Positions 25,320-33,795 of a stretch of DNA of 64,000 bases are shown here, one piece after another. The stretch's first letter is position 1, and each line of letters starts with the position of its first letter. Both the position numbers and the translations under genes were made by a program. Source of the DNA: UBA10107 sp963835585 (GTDB taxonomy: Archaea; Nanobdellota; Nanobdellia; Woesearchaeales; UBA10107); the NCBI GenBank assembly GCA_963835585.1, contig CAWIGF010000003.1, positions 558,001-622,000 on the forward strand, in the 5' to 3' direction. The notes beneath the pieces were generated by a model, which was given only the letters and a program-made list of their open reading frames with translations, was not told where the DNA came from and searched no databases.

Positions 25320-26672
25320 ATGAAAGGAAAAAACAACATAGTTTTCGTACTTGGTATGATTCTTGTAATTGGTTACTTCATTTATACATTGAGTCCTTTG
25401 TTTTTACAAAAAGAGGTCATGGTAACTGATGATAAGAATGTTTTAATTAAACAAAGCAAATGTCAATATCCAAATGAAGTTATAGGTGTAAGATGTTGTG
25501 TTCCAGATAAAAGACTTCCAACAATGTGCGAAGATGAGTTTTCAGATTTTGTAAATAAGCTTAACAATTCCATAAATTATGACATAATGACAAACGGTGA
25601 AAAGATAACAGACAAAGTATTCGGATTTTCTTTTACTAGTCCAACTAAATATTATCTGGTGAAAGACACAAAAATCGGAGGAAGACCAGTTCCTTATACT
25701 TTTTTTGCATACGGCACAAATGGCGAAACAATCATGATAAGAATAGCAACGATGTACGACCTAGAAAGTGAATGGAATCTTGATGCTAGTGATGTTTCTG
25801 ACTTAGACAAAGGACTTGATGAAGGAATTAATCAAACATTTAAGAAAATCGGATATTCTTTGAATGAGAAATCAAGTAGATTGATTCAAACTAAAAATGG
25901 ATATAAAGCATTTGTTTCTGAAATGAATAATGAATACTCTGCTGAAATGACTGGCAAAAAAACCAATATGTATAGCAAAGTTGTCTTCTTGTTTGAAAAA
26001 CCACTTGTTCTTGCATATGAGTCTGATGAATCCTATTCACAATATGTTTCTGAATTCGATGACTTACTTAATTCATTTACATTTGATTCAGAAAATATAG
26101 TTCCTCCAAAAAATAGTGCAGTCCAGACCACAAGTACAAACAACAATGCTCCAATTACAATAATTGAGTATGCAGACCCATCTTGTCCTTTTTCTGCGGC
26201 ATCTGCTGGTGAAAGCGATATGCTTGCATACATGCAAAGCAAAGATAGTACATACGAAGCTGCAGTTCCTGGAATAATTAAAAACTATGTTAATACTGGA
26301 AAGGCAAATTTCGAATTTAAATATTTCCCAGGACATGGAACTGGAGAATATGCTATGAAATTAATATTGTGTGCAGATGAACAAGGAAAATTCTGGGAAA
26401 TGTACAACATCATGTTCAATAACCAAAAATTAATGGATAATGGAGATTATGCAGATTTATTGAAACTTGCTTATGGTATTGGTCTTGATTCGTCAACACT
26501 AAATAGTTGTCTTGCAAGTGAAAGAATAACTACAAAAATCCAAGAAGATATAAAATCTGCAAATATGAGTGGAGTTCAAGGTACTCCTTCCTTTTTGATA
26601 AACGGAGAACTAATCAGTGGTGCTCAACCATTTAGTAAAATTCAAGAAATAATCGAGTCAAAGTTGAGGTAG
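25320..26672 (+). CDS. Membrane-anchored DsbA-fold protein with CPFS active site
   Basis: 450 residues. One N-terminal membrane helix (IVFVLGMILVIGYFIYTLS), a 230-residue outer domain of unknown type with several cysteines (ECC-like region IGVRCCVPDKRLPTMC), then a thioredoxin_4/DsbA domain: YADPSCPFSAAS near residue 284-295, helical insertion, and the cis-proline loop VQGTPSFLINGEL near 418. The usual CxxC is CPFS, so only the nucleophilic cysteine remains, which suggests isomerase, reductase-trap or substrate-binding use rather than disulfide donation. 1 nt after the AAA gene. Confidence 0.82.
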   Translation: MKGKNNIVFVLGMILVIGYFIYTLSPLFLQKEVMVTDDKNVLIKQSKCQYPNEVIGVRCCVPDKRLPTMCEDEFSDFVNKLNNSINYDIMTNGEKITDKVFGFSFTSPTKYYLVKDTKIGGRPVPYTFFAYGTNGETIMIRIATMYDLESEWNLDASDVSDLDKGLDEGINQTFKKIGYSLNEKSSRLIQTKNGYKAFVSEMNNEYSAEMTGKKTNMYSKVVFLFEKPLVLAYESDESYSQYVSEFDDLLNSFTFDSENIVPPKNSAVQTTSTNNNAPITIIEYADPSCPFSAASAGESDMLAYMQSKDSTYEAAVPGIIKNYVNTGKANFEFKYFPGHGTGEYAMKLILCADEQGKFWEMYNIMFNNQKLMDNGDYADLLKLAYGIGLDSSTLNSCLASERITTKIQEDIKSANMSGVQGTPSFLINGELISGAQPFSKIQEIIESKLR

Positions 26673-26675
26673 AAT

Positions 26676-27473
26676 ATGAATCACGAATTAATAACGGACA
26701 TTAAAGGATGGGGAATTGCTCTTATTATTTGGGGAATCATAAGCTTAATTGCATCTGGATTTCTTGATAGTCAATGGGGAATTATAACGATAATTATCGG
26801 AGCGATGTGTTTATTTAATCAAGATAAAAAAATGTATTTACTCATCGGAACTTCTCTTTTAGTCGTGGGAATTATGAACATAATTTGGTTATTCTTCTCT
26901 GATGTATCGGGAAGTAATTATGCTTGGCCAATCATTGGAATAATTCAGATAGTTCTCGGAATTACTCAATTTAAGAAATATTTTAGTGTTAAATCAAATG
27001 GCACAGAAAATCAAAAGAAAAAAGAAGGTGGTTCTAGATGGGGAACCATAATCACAATATTTGTTTTTATTATGCTATTTGGCATGTATCAAGAAAGCAA
27101 ACAACAAACATATGTTCCACAACAAATTCAACAGAGATATGTACCGCCTGCTTTGACACCACAACCAGTATCAACAACTGACAATATCGGAATTGAATAT
27201 TCTTCCAAGTTTTATCCGTTTGTTGACCAAACTACTTCGAGAGCGATAACAATAACAATTGATGCGACACAAATTGTTCAAGTTTATGCTGTTCCTAGTG
27301 AGAGTGACTGGAACAAAATGAGCAGTCATCAAGATTACAATAAATATGACTGCTATATTGGTGCAACAAAAGGAAAAACTAGTTGTGCTGTCACTTCGGG
27401 AGGCATTGTAGTTTGGAAACCAGGAAATTATGAAGTAAATTATACTTTAACTATGGTTGAGGTAACTCCTTAA
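26676..27473 (+). CDS. Membrane protein with four N-terminal helices and an outer C-terminal domain
   Basis: 265 residues. Four helices in residues 12-105 (for example IALIIWGIISLIASGFLD and ITIIIGAMCLFNQ), a fifth at about 125-140 (WGTIITIFVFIMLFGMYQ), a Gln/Pro-rich linker and a beta-rich domain with a likely disulfide pair (KYDCYIGATKGKTSCAV). No family recognised. 3 nt after the DsbA-like gene, so part of the same membrane-associated set. Confidence 0.55.
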   Translation: MNHELITDIKGWGIALIIWGIISLIASGFLDSQWGIITIIIGAMCLFNQDKKMYLLIGTSLLVVGIMNIIWLFFSDVSGSNYAWPIIGIIQIVLGITQFKKYFSVKSNGTENQKKKEGGSRWGTIITIFVFIMLFGMYQESKQQTYVPQQIQQRYVPPALTPQPVSTTDNIGIEYSSKFYPFVDQTTSRAITITIDATQIVQVYAVPSESDWNKMSSHQDYNKYDCYIGATKGKTSCAVTSGGIVVWKPGNYEVNYTLTMVEVTP

Positions 27474-27568
27474 ATGAAAAAAACACTAAAAAAATTCAAG
27501 AAGACTTCAAGTACTGGTTCAATTCTGGAGAAAGTTACCAAAAACAATTCAATCCACACAGACTTTGG

Positions 27569-28363
27569 ATGAACCTTCTCTATCTTACAATAAGTGTAAT
27601 TGTTTTGGCCATATTATACAACAATGTTGAATCGTTCAACCAGTTCAACATATTATTTATCAGACTTGGTTCAGTTCTTTTATTGGGTTCAGTTTATTTT
27701 GCAGGAAAATACATTTATTACATAACTAAACAATCTTCTGCGATTTATCATAATTTGAAGCACGGATACAAGACAGTTGTATTGATTTTACTTATATTGC
27801 TTTTAGTGTTAGCTTATTCTAATCAAAAAGAAGTAGTCAATTCTATAACCAAATCAATCGATAAAATAACTTTTTCAAAATTCAATCCGATTGAGTTGAG
27901 CGAAGGAAAAATAGTAACAAAATCTCAGGGATTCCTTGATAAATTAGTAAATACATTCTCTGGATTTTTACCTGCGCCTTGGGGAACTGTTGTTGTGTGG
28001 GTGGTTATTTTTGCCATCGTTTTAAGTTTACTGAGCAAATTTGTTTTCCACGGAGATTTGCCTAGTTGGATTACTTGGTTAATAATCTTCATAGGCATAA
28101 TTATGTTATTTCAATACAAGATGCCATATGCAACAGTTCCTGTTACGTTCAATGCACACTGCAATGGAAATCAATTTAGTTTAGATACTAACATTCTTGG
28201 TCTTGGTCAAATGGGAGTAGCACTTCAATGTGCCGATTACAAATCGTCTCAATGTAGGACGTTATGTGTAAATGAAAAACCATATTGTCAATGCGAAGCA
28301 AATCTTTGGGACCAGTTGTTCCATCAAAAAGGAGATTGGATATACAGTATATTTGGTGGTTAA
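27569..28363 (+). CDS. Polytopic membrane protein with Cys-rich tail (5' end probably frame-shifted)
   Basis: 264 residues from ATG 27569. The same frame is open back to about 27476 and reads KIQEDFKYWFNSGESYQKQF, good coding sequence, while a proper ATG with correct operon spacing at 27474 is in another frame. Adding one A to the A7 run at 27489-27495 would join them as MKKTLKKIQEDF..., so the annotated start is likely internal. Four to five membrane helices, then a C-terminal domain with seven cysteines (HCNGNQ, LQCADYKSSQCRTLCVN, YCQCEAN). Confidence 0.6.
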   Translation: MNLLYLTISVIVLAILYNNVESFNQFNILFIRLGSVLLLGSVYFAGKYIYYITKQSSAIYHNLKHGYKTVVLILLILLLVLAYSNQKEVVNSITKSIDKITFSKFNPIELSEGKIVTKSQGFLDKLVNTFSGFLPAPWGTVVVWVVIFAIVLSLLSKFVFHGDLPSWITWLIIFIGIIMLFQYKMPYATVPVTFNAHCNGNQFSLDTNILGLGQMGVALQCADYKSSQCRTLCVNEKPYCQCEANLWDQLFHQKGDWIYSIFGG

Positions 28364-28879
28364 ATGAAAAAAGAAGCTAAAATAATAACATTAAGTCCAG
28401 CCAGAGAAGGCACTACAATTACTACTGCTGAATCCATGCATCAGGGGATACTTGACCGATTACTTGGAGAAGTCATCAAAAAAGATGACGAAATAAGTTT
28501 GAAAGATAAAAAAGAAACTAAGAAATCATCTCGAGCGGACGATTTTTTCGAATCGTTTCACAAAAACTTCGAAGAGTTTGGTAATATTTGGACAGGAATA
28601 AGATTCAAAGTGATTTCTACTGTGCCAGAAGGAGATGTTGAAGTAACACAAAATACAAAATTAGAATTAATTTCTGAACTTCCGAATGAAGATGGATTTT
28701 CTAAATCAAGGGTGATTGAAATAAAAACTTCACCAGACCTAAAGAACCTCATAGAAACAAAAAGCATAGATGACATCAAAAAATTACTAGTTAAATTCAC
28801 TTTCGTAAACAAATATGAAGATAAAAAAGAAGTAATTTATTTCTCAGATAAATATTTTTACAGGATTGATAAAAAATGA
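28364..28879 (+). CDS. Cdc48-N-subdomain-like protein (shorter paralogue)
   Basis: 171 residues. AKIITLSPAREGTTITTAES at the N-terminus corresponds to the second half of the Cdc48 N domain (the four-stranded barrel after the double-psi barrel). The rest matches the downstream protein: VTQNTKLELIS versus ITQNTEIILSS, and VNKYEDKKEVIYFSDKYFY versus INKYEDKKRTIYILANYYY. The double-psi barrel half is missing. It overlaps the next gene by 4 nt. Likely a substrate- or cofactor-binding partner of the AAA protein. Confidence 0.65.
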   Translation: MKKEAKIITLSPAREGTTITTAESMHQGILDRLLGEVIKKDDEISLKDKKETKKSSRADDFFESFHKNFEEFGNIWTGIRFKVISTVPEGDVEVTQNTKLELISELPNEDGFSKSRVIEIKTSPDLKNLIETKSIDDIKKLLVKFTFVNKYEDKKEVIYFSDKYFYRIDKK

Positions 28880-29688
28880 AAAAAGAAAAAACAAACGAAA
28901 TAAAACTAAAAGTTACAGAAGCTATGCAAGACGATATTGATAGAGGCATCGTGAGAATTGATGATAAAATTCTAAAAGAGCTCGGATTGAGAGAAGGAGA
29001 CATAGCGGAAATTGAAGGAAAAACAAAAACAGTCGGGATTGTTGACAGGGCTTGGCCTGGCGATGCTGGCCTAGAAATAATTAGAATGGAGGGAATAATC
29101 AGAAGAAACTCCAAATCAAATTTGGGAGAACTTGTTATAGTAAAGAAAGCCAACATTAATGAAGCGAAAAAAATAGTCCTCACGCCTGCAAAAGAAAATG
29201 TAAGAGTTACTGCTCCGCTGAATATATTGAAGGAAAAATTGTCTGGGAGAGCGATTGTGAAAGGAGACATACTTTCATTTGGAAAGACAGGTAAAACAAG
29301 AAATTTGAATTCAAATTCATTTTTCGATGAAGTGTTTAGTTCGGTATTTGAGGATGCATTTAAAGGAACCTTTGACTTGGGGGATTTGAAATTCCTTGTT
29401 GATGATACAATTCCAAAAGGACCTGTAATTATAACGCAAAATACAGAGATTATTTTATCCTCGCTTACTCCTCCGATGCCATTTGAGAAATCAATCCCAG
29501 AATCAAAAATTGTTGAAATCAAAGAACTTCCTGATTTGAAACAATATTATGAGATTCGTGATGAAAACTCATTCTTTAAGGTTGAGAAAAAAGTACAATT
29601 CATAAACAAATATGAAGATAAGAAAAGAACAATATACATCCTGGCAAATTATTACTATATCAAAGAAAATAAAAAAGAACAAAAGTGA
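28876..29688 (+). CDS. Free-standing Cdc48/VAT N-domain protein
   Basis: 270 residues. Residues 8-95 are a clear Cdc48/VAT N-terminal double-psi beta barrel: KLKVTEAMQDDIDRGIVRID, GLREGDIAEIEG and IIRMEGIIRRNSKSNLGE. Residues 96-150 are the following four-stranded barrel (KIVLTPAKENVRVTAP). No ATPase domain follows; instead about 120 residues are shared with the upstream paralogue. In p97/VAT the N domain binds substrates and adaptors, so here this job is on a separate polypeptide. Last gene of the operon. Confidence 0.8.
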   Translation: MKKEKTNEIKLKVTEAMQDDIDRGIVRIDDKILKELGLREGDIAEIEGKTKTVGIVDRAWPGDAGLEIIRMEGIIRRNSKSNLGELVIVKKANINEAKKIVLTPAKENVRVTAPLNILKEKLSGRAIVKGDILSFGKTGKTRNLNSNSFFDEVFSSVFEDAFKGTFDLGDLKFLVDDTIPKGPVIITQNTEIILSSLTPPMPFEKSIPESKIVEIKELPDLKQYYEIRDENSFFKVEKKVQFINKYEDKKRTIYILANYYYIKENKKEQK

Positions 29689-29704
29689 AGGTTTAAAAGG
29701 GAGT

Positions 29705-30190
29705 TTACGTTTCCATTCTTAACTTCTCGATTATTTTTTCAACTTTCTCAATGGCAGTTATTAGAGAACGACCCGCATAGTTATTATTCGACTCATTGAG
29801 CACATAATTGTAAGTAAATATTTTTTTGTTCTTTGAAGGAATTTGTTTATGTCCTGTTACGACAATGGCAAAATCAAAATCAATTTTTTTATCTTTAATG
29901 AAAACCTCTTCAGTATTATAGTCAACAACTACTTTTGTATTGAATTGAATATTGATATCATCAGCCAAGTTTCGTTTTAAATCAGTTAATTTTACATATT
30001 GGTTTTCTTCATTGTTTAATTTGGCGTATCCCATTTTTTTAAGCAGAGCATGAGGTAATAGTCTGGTTTGGTCATTTTCGAAATTCTCTTTCTTTTCGTA
30101 TATCGTACAATCACAACCTAATCTGTTCAGATTTTTCGCAGCATATAGGTTAGATACTGAACCTCCAATTAGAATTACTTTTAATGGCAT
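29705..30190 (-). CDS. FAD/NAD(P)-binding Rossmann fragment, 161 aa
   Basis: LKVILIGGSVSNLYAAKNLN is a dinucleotide-binding beta-alpha-beta in which the GxGxxG is changed to GGSVSN; FDFAIVVTGHKQIPS matches the second strand of flavin-dependent oxidoreductases (ATG motif). At 161 residues it lacks the rest of a monooxygenase or geranylgeranyl-reductase-like enzyme, so it is a truncated or minimal relative. Convergent to the chaperone operon. Confidence 0.6.
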   Translation of the reverse strand: MPLKVILIGGSVSNLYAAKNLNRLGCDCTIYEKKENFENDQTRLLPHALLKKMGYAKLNNEENQYVKLTDLKRNLADDINIQFNTKVVVDYNTEEVFIKDKKIDFDFAIVVTGHKQIPSKNKKIFTYNYVLNESNNNYAGRSLITAIEKVEKIIEKLRMET

Positions 30191-30212
30191 ATTTATGTAA
30201 TATAATCTCCCT

Positions 30213-30224
30213 TATATAAAATTT
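30213..30224 (-). promoter_or_regulatory. TATA box of the Rossmann-fragment gene
   Basis: Read on the minus strand, TTTTATATAAGG stands 23 nt before the ATG at 30190, consistent with a leaderless transcript. Confidence 0.5.
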
Positions 30225-30421
30225 GCCTGAGCTTTTTCAGATTATTCTTCCACTTCAAATTCATTAGTTTTATTTCAAACAAGCACACTCCATTACTATT
30301 TTTCTGTTTTAGAGGCACGCTATAAAGATTCATTGAATTTTCCCTTGTAGGTCGTTTCTCTAAAATTTCATGACTTCTCGCTTTAGACAGCCTCCAGAAA
30401 AATTAGCATGGAGGTGCTAAA

Positions 30422-30520
30422 ATGTTTGAAAAAAACCATTATTGTGAATTTGAAATTGTAGGAGAATTAATCTTCTGCAAAGAGTGTGGAAAAAAAGCTG
30501 AGGTGATGTCAAATGAATAA
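30422..30520 (+). CDS. Micro-protein with zinc-ribbon motif, 32 aa
   Basis: ATG 30422 follows a strong Shine-Dalgarno (TGGAGGTG, 6 nt spacing). The product MFEKNHYCEFEIVGELIFCK... has C-x(11)-CxEC, a probable metal site (FCKECGKK). The stop overlaps the next start (ATGAATAA). Too short for gene finders, but the ribosome site and coupling support it. Confidence 0.6.
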   Translation: MFEKNHYCEFEIVGELIFCKECGKKAEVMSNE

Positions 30521-30872
30521 TATCGATGACATGCCTATCATTTACAGCTATTCTTCACAACAAGCTGAAGAGGACGGATTTTTATTTGACATAACAAAAA
30601 TAAATCCCTCTTGGAATAAAGGCTTGTTTAACTTTGTAACAACGAACTTGTTAAGCAAAGGATATATGCAAGACGATAAACTCAACTTTGCAAATATTCT
30701 TGATTTGCTTAATCAGGCTTTGCACATAGTCAAAACCAAAAGCAAGAATTTCAAAGTTCATGACACTTTCTTCTCTGGAAAGATAGAATTTCCTGACGGA
30801 GAACGAAACCAGATATTCATTGAGATGAATGAAACTGGAAAATATACATTGATGCTACCTGAGGACAGGTAG
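30513..30872 (+). CDS. DUF6573-like plasmid protein, 119 aa
   Basis: IIYSYSSQQAEEDGFLFDIT near the N-terminus matches the pattern Y-S-Y-x-R-x-Q-A-x-x-D-G-x-L-x-D-x-T of DUF6573 proteins, which are spread on plasmids and integrative elements. The remaining part has FFSGKIEFPDGERNQIFIE. Function unknown. Coupled to the zinc-ribbon micro-protein. The marker supports the mobile nature of element A. Confidence 0.6.
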   Translation: MNNIDDMPIIYSYSSQQAEEDGFLFDITKINPSWNKGLFNFVTTNLLSKGYMQDDKLNFANILDLLNQALHIVKTKSKNFKVHDTFFSGKIEFPDGERNQIFIEMNETGKYTLMLPEDR

Positions 30873-30928
30873 CTTTTTTATATTTTTTAATCCAAATCTT
30901 CTTAAACCCTGCTCACATAAGTAATAAC

Positions 30929-31591
30929 ATGTTAGGCATTCAACACGAAGCAGTAGGGGGCATCATTGGTTTAATTTCTTCATCAATTTTATACTCGCAG
31001 AATCACACACTTTTGGCAATTGGTTGTTTTTTGGTAACGATATGGGGAGCGAATTTGCCTGATTTACTTGACCCGCCGTTAAGTCCATTTCATAGAAGTG
31101 TGGGTCACAATTTTGTTTCTTTTTTTCTGTTTTTAATTACATCAATTATAGGTTTATCACTTTCTTTAATGTTTCATTGGTGGCCATGGATAATAGCAAC
31201 ATCATTCTCATTCGCAGTATTAAGTCATTTAATTCTTGATATGACGACGCCGATGGGATTGCCACTTTTCGTAGGGAAGTCCGTATTTGGAGTAATAGAA
31301 ATCCCCCTCTACCTCATTCCATTTGTAAATATAATTATGGTTGCCTTGACAATCGTTCTTTCAATTTATTCAATAAAATACTTAGCAAAAAAAATTGGTG
31401 GAATTTGGGCACTTATATTATTGTTTATTCCTGTCTGGGGGTCTTTACTTTTATTCGGTATCGCCTTGAAAAGTATGGCTTTGTTGAGTTGGCTTGGTTC
31501 TATTTTAATTAGTTTGTTTATCGTTTTAATTCTCATTTTGATTCTAGTAGGTAAAAAAATAGATAAATCACTTAATAAAAGAAAAAAATAA
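30929..31591 (+). CDS. YdjM-like (DUF457) membrane-bound metal-dependent hydrolase
   Basis: 220 residues with multiple membrane helices. Characteristic pieces: HEAVGGIIG (His in the first helix), GANLPDLLDPPLSPFHRSVG with the D-x-x-D and HR metal-ligand cluster, and FAVLSHLILDMTTPMGLPLF with the H-x4-D. Family members are membrane hydrolases of unknown substrate. Confidence 0.8.
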   Translation: MLGIQHEAVGGIIGLISSSILYSQNHTLLAIGCFLVTIWGANLPDLLDPPLSPFHRSVGHNFVSFFLFLITSIIGLSLSLMFHWWPWIIATSFSFAVLSHLILDMTTPMGLPLFVGKSVFGVIEIPLYLIPFVNIIMVALTIVLSIYSIKYLAKKIGGIWALILLFIPVWGSLLLFGIALKSMALLSWLGSILISLFIVLILILILVGKKIDKSLNKRKK

Positions 31592-31594
31592 AGT

Positions 31595-32665
31595 CTAATA
31601 AACTTCTTCAATCAACTCTTTCTTCCCTTCCCCTCTTCTTTTCTTCATTTTCATTCTTGTTTTACTCCCAATATTAACTTTTTTTATTTCTTCATTCGCT
31701 TCAACAGGATAGAAGAAGCATTTGTGTTCTTTGATGACTTTCAATTCGGTATATTCTTTAATGATGTCTGAACTTTCAGAAGGAAATATTTTATTCAACA
31801 CTTCTCTAAAATGAGAACGATTATCACAGAAGAACTCAACCTGCATTCCGTAATTTCCAACCCCTGAAACTATGAAGAACGTTTCCTTCATCATCTTCAA
31901 AGAAGAAATAAACTTTTTCTTTTCTTCCTCAGGAACATATTTTAATTTGAACAATAAAATAAACCATTCTTTACCGAGCATCTTCATATCAATTAATGGC
32001 TTGAAACCCTTTACAATTCCGCTTCTCATTAATTTGTCAATGTGTTCTGAAATTGTGTCCATTCCAACACCAAATTTACTCGCTAATTCAAGATTAGTAA
32101 CTCTGCAATTCAAAGCCAGTTCATACAAAATATTCAAATCGAAGTCATTTAATTCAACATCAAGCTTGTCTTTTCCTATACTTACTTGCGTATCTGCAAC
32201 ATCTTCGCTCAATAAATACGGCATTTGATAAGCATCCGTTGTCATAAAAACAGAATCATCAACAACATTGTGTTCAAGAACTCTCATCAAGTCATTGTAA
32301 ATTGTTTCAACATGGTGATTGTCTTTTGCTAAAATACTTACAACGAGATTGTAGTGTCCTGATGTACTAACCAACCACGCAACGCTTTTCATTTCTTTTA
32401 TTTTCTGAACAAGCTCTGCTTCTTTTTCTTCCGTCATAACTTTTAATTTCAAATAAATATTATGAAAACGATAGCCGATTCTTCTGGTATCTATGAATGC
32501 GAGAAATCCTTTGATTAATCCTTCTCGCTGCATTTTCTCAACACGATAACGAACAACACTTTCAGGCAACCCAACTGATTTTCCTATTTGAGAAAAAGGC
32601 ATTCTCGCATTTAGATCAAGCATCTGAAGAATCTTCAAATCTTTTGCGTCTGGTTTTGCTGTCAT
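31595..32665 (-). CDS. Tandem Lrp/AsnC-family transcription regulator
   Basis: Start placed at ATG 32665 because it overlaps the upstream stop as ATGA. 356 residues with two complete Lrp units: HTH-1 (AKDLKILQMLDLNARMPFSQ...) plus RAM domain, then HTH-2 (DFDLNILYELALNCRVTNLE...) plus a second RAM-like domain. Most Lrp proteins have one unit and dimerise; here a pseudo-dimer is built in one chain. The last 35 residues are basic (RMKKRRGEGKKE). Co-transcribed after an AlaE-like exporter gene, so it probably senses an amino acid. Confidence 0.85.
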   Translation of the reverse strand: MTAKPDAKDLKILQMLDLNARMPFSQIGKSVGLPESVVRYRVEKMQREGLIKGFLAFIDTRRIGYRFHNIYLKLKVMTEEKEAELVQKIKEMKSVAWLVSTSGHYNLVVSILAKDNHHVETIYNDLMRVLEHNVVDDSVFMTTDAYQMPYLLSEDVADTQVSIGKDKLDVELNDFDLNILYELALNCRVTNLELASKFGVGMDTISEHIDKLMRSGIVKGFKPLIDMKMLGKEWFILLFKLKYVPEEEKKKFISSLKMMKETFFIVSGVGNYGMQVEFFCDNRSHFREVLNKIFPSESSDIIKEYTELKVIKEHKCFFYPVEANEEIKKVNIGSKTRMKMKKRRGEGKKELIEEVY

Positions 32666-33159
32666 CGTATCTTCTCTGACTCCGAATTGTTCTCCGCCAT
32701 CTTTGCTGCTGAATTTACACCAAAACATTTTCTGATAAAATCCATATACAGTCCCATCGTTGGTCCTATGAAAGGAGATACTTCAGCAAGGTAAGTTGCA
32801 CCATGTTTGACTTTGTTCCAGTCAACTTGCCCTTCAGAAACTAAACTGCCAAAAGCAACAAGACTTGCATAAAGTGGAACTTGGAATGTGTTAAATGCGA
32901 GAAGGTCTGTAAGGGTTTTTCTTACTTTTCCGCTGGATTCTTTTGTTCCAGTTAATTTATATGCTTGTTCTCTCCACCAACCATATGGCCTGCCCGTTAC
33001 TGCGTTTAATGGAATACTTGACGCTCTTGCGGTTACAATTCCAGCAAGATTAAGCCCAGAAGCATAATCAATTGCACTGGCAACAATAAGGGGGTAACTC
33101 ACATTACCAATAGTATCCGCTAATGCTATTTTGCCTTTCGATGTTTCTTTAGTTATCAT
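32662..33159 (-). CDS. AlaE-like L-alanine exporter family protein
   Basis: Start set at ATG 33159; 165 residues. ARASSIPLNAVTGRPYGWWR matches the AlaE hallmark (S-R-L-x-x-I-P-x-N...P-Y-G-x-x-R), followed by VRKTLTDLLAFNTFQVPLYA (D-x-L-A-x-x-T-F-Q-x-P-x-Y) and GLYMDFIRKCFGV at the end. AlaE exports L-alanine across the inner membrane in Escherichia coli, where its gene is controlled by Lrp. The Lrp-type neighbour here fits that link. Confidence 0.75.
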   Translation of the reverse strand: MITKETSKGKIALADTIGNVSYPLIVASAIDYASGLNLAGIVTARASSIPLNAVTGRPYGWWREQAYKLTGTKESSGKVRKTLTDLLAFNTFQVPLYASLVAFGSLVSEGQVDWNKVKHGATYLAEVSPFIGPTMGLYMDFIRKCFGVNSAAKMAENNSESEKIR

Positions 33160-33322
33160 GTTGCTCCTGTTATTTCTGCCATACAGGCTCTGCAAAGCCC
33201 TTCTACGAGGGTTTAGGTCTAGAACACTTCTTTGAAGTTGCGAATCTTAGGTAATATTTAAACTTTTTGCCTTAACTTTCGCAACTTTCTCAACAGAAGT
33301 TTTAAGAAGAATTAATCACATA

Positions 33323-33622
33323 GTGGTAGTAGGTTGTCAGATGGGTGAGGTGTTAGACTGGCTCGCACTCATGTCAGCCTCAGTCAAGACACAAGAACTT
33401 AATGTTCAGTGTTCTAATAGGGGTAACCTTCCTTCTAAGAATTTAACAACAATCAAAATTAGGAAACAAACGCTGTACTTTGCGAAATTATATTGTGCAT
33501 TCAATAATATAACCATGACTGAATTTGCAACAGATGTGATTGAAAGAGAATTAAAAACATTCAAGGAAAAATTACAGAAAGTAGGAAAATCAAGGTCTCA
33601 AATAGAGATACCAGATAATTGA
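33323..33622 (+). CDS. Ribbon-helix-helix-like DNA-binding protein
   Basis: Up to 99 residues from GTG 33323; ATG 33341 and ATG 33374 are alternative starts and the first 35 residues are doubtful. From residue 41 LTTIKIRKQTLYFAKLYCAF is a beta strand followed by helices with NITMTEFATDVIERELKTF, the RHH arrangement used by plasmid repressors and relaxosome proteins. Confidence 0.5.
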   Translation: MVVGCQMGEVLDWLALMSASVKTQELNVQCSNRGNLPSKNLTTIKIRKQTLYFAKLYCAFNNITMTEFATDVIERELKTFKEKLQKVGKSRSQIEIPDN

Positions 33623-33795
33623 AGCACAAATTAAACCGAAACCGACATATTTCATAGTTATTCTTATGAACTCCCGTCTCTCTTCTTCAGTCATAATCAA
33701 TTTCATTATTACTTATTTAATAATTTTCACTTTTGCTACTATTCTACAAATAGCAAAATCGAGAGAATAAATACCTGCTTCGCCATAGACTCGCC

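Noticed and set aside
28797..29522. Long frame opposite the Cdc48-N genes
   Set aside because: Antisense shadow of two convincing overlapping genes; Phe/Ser-rich mirror composition.
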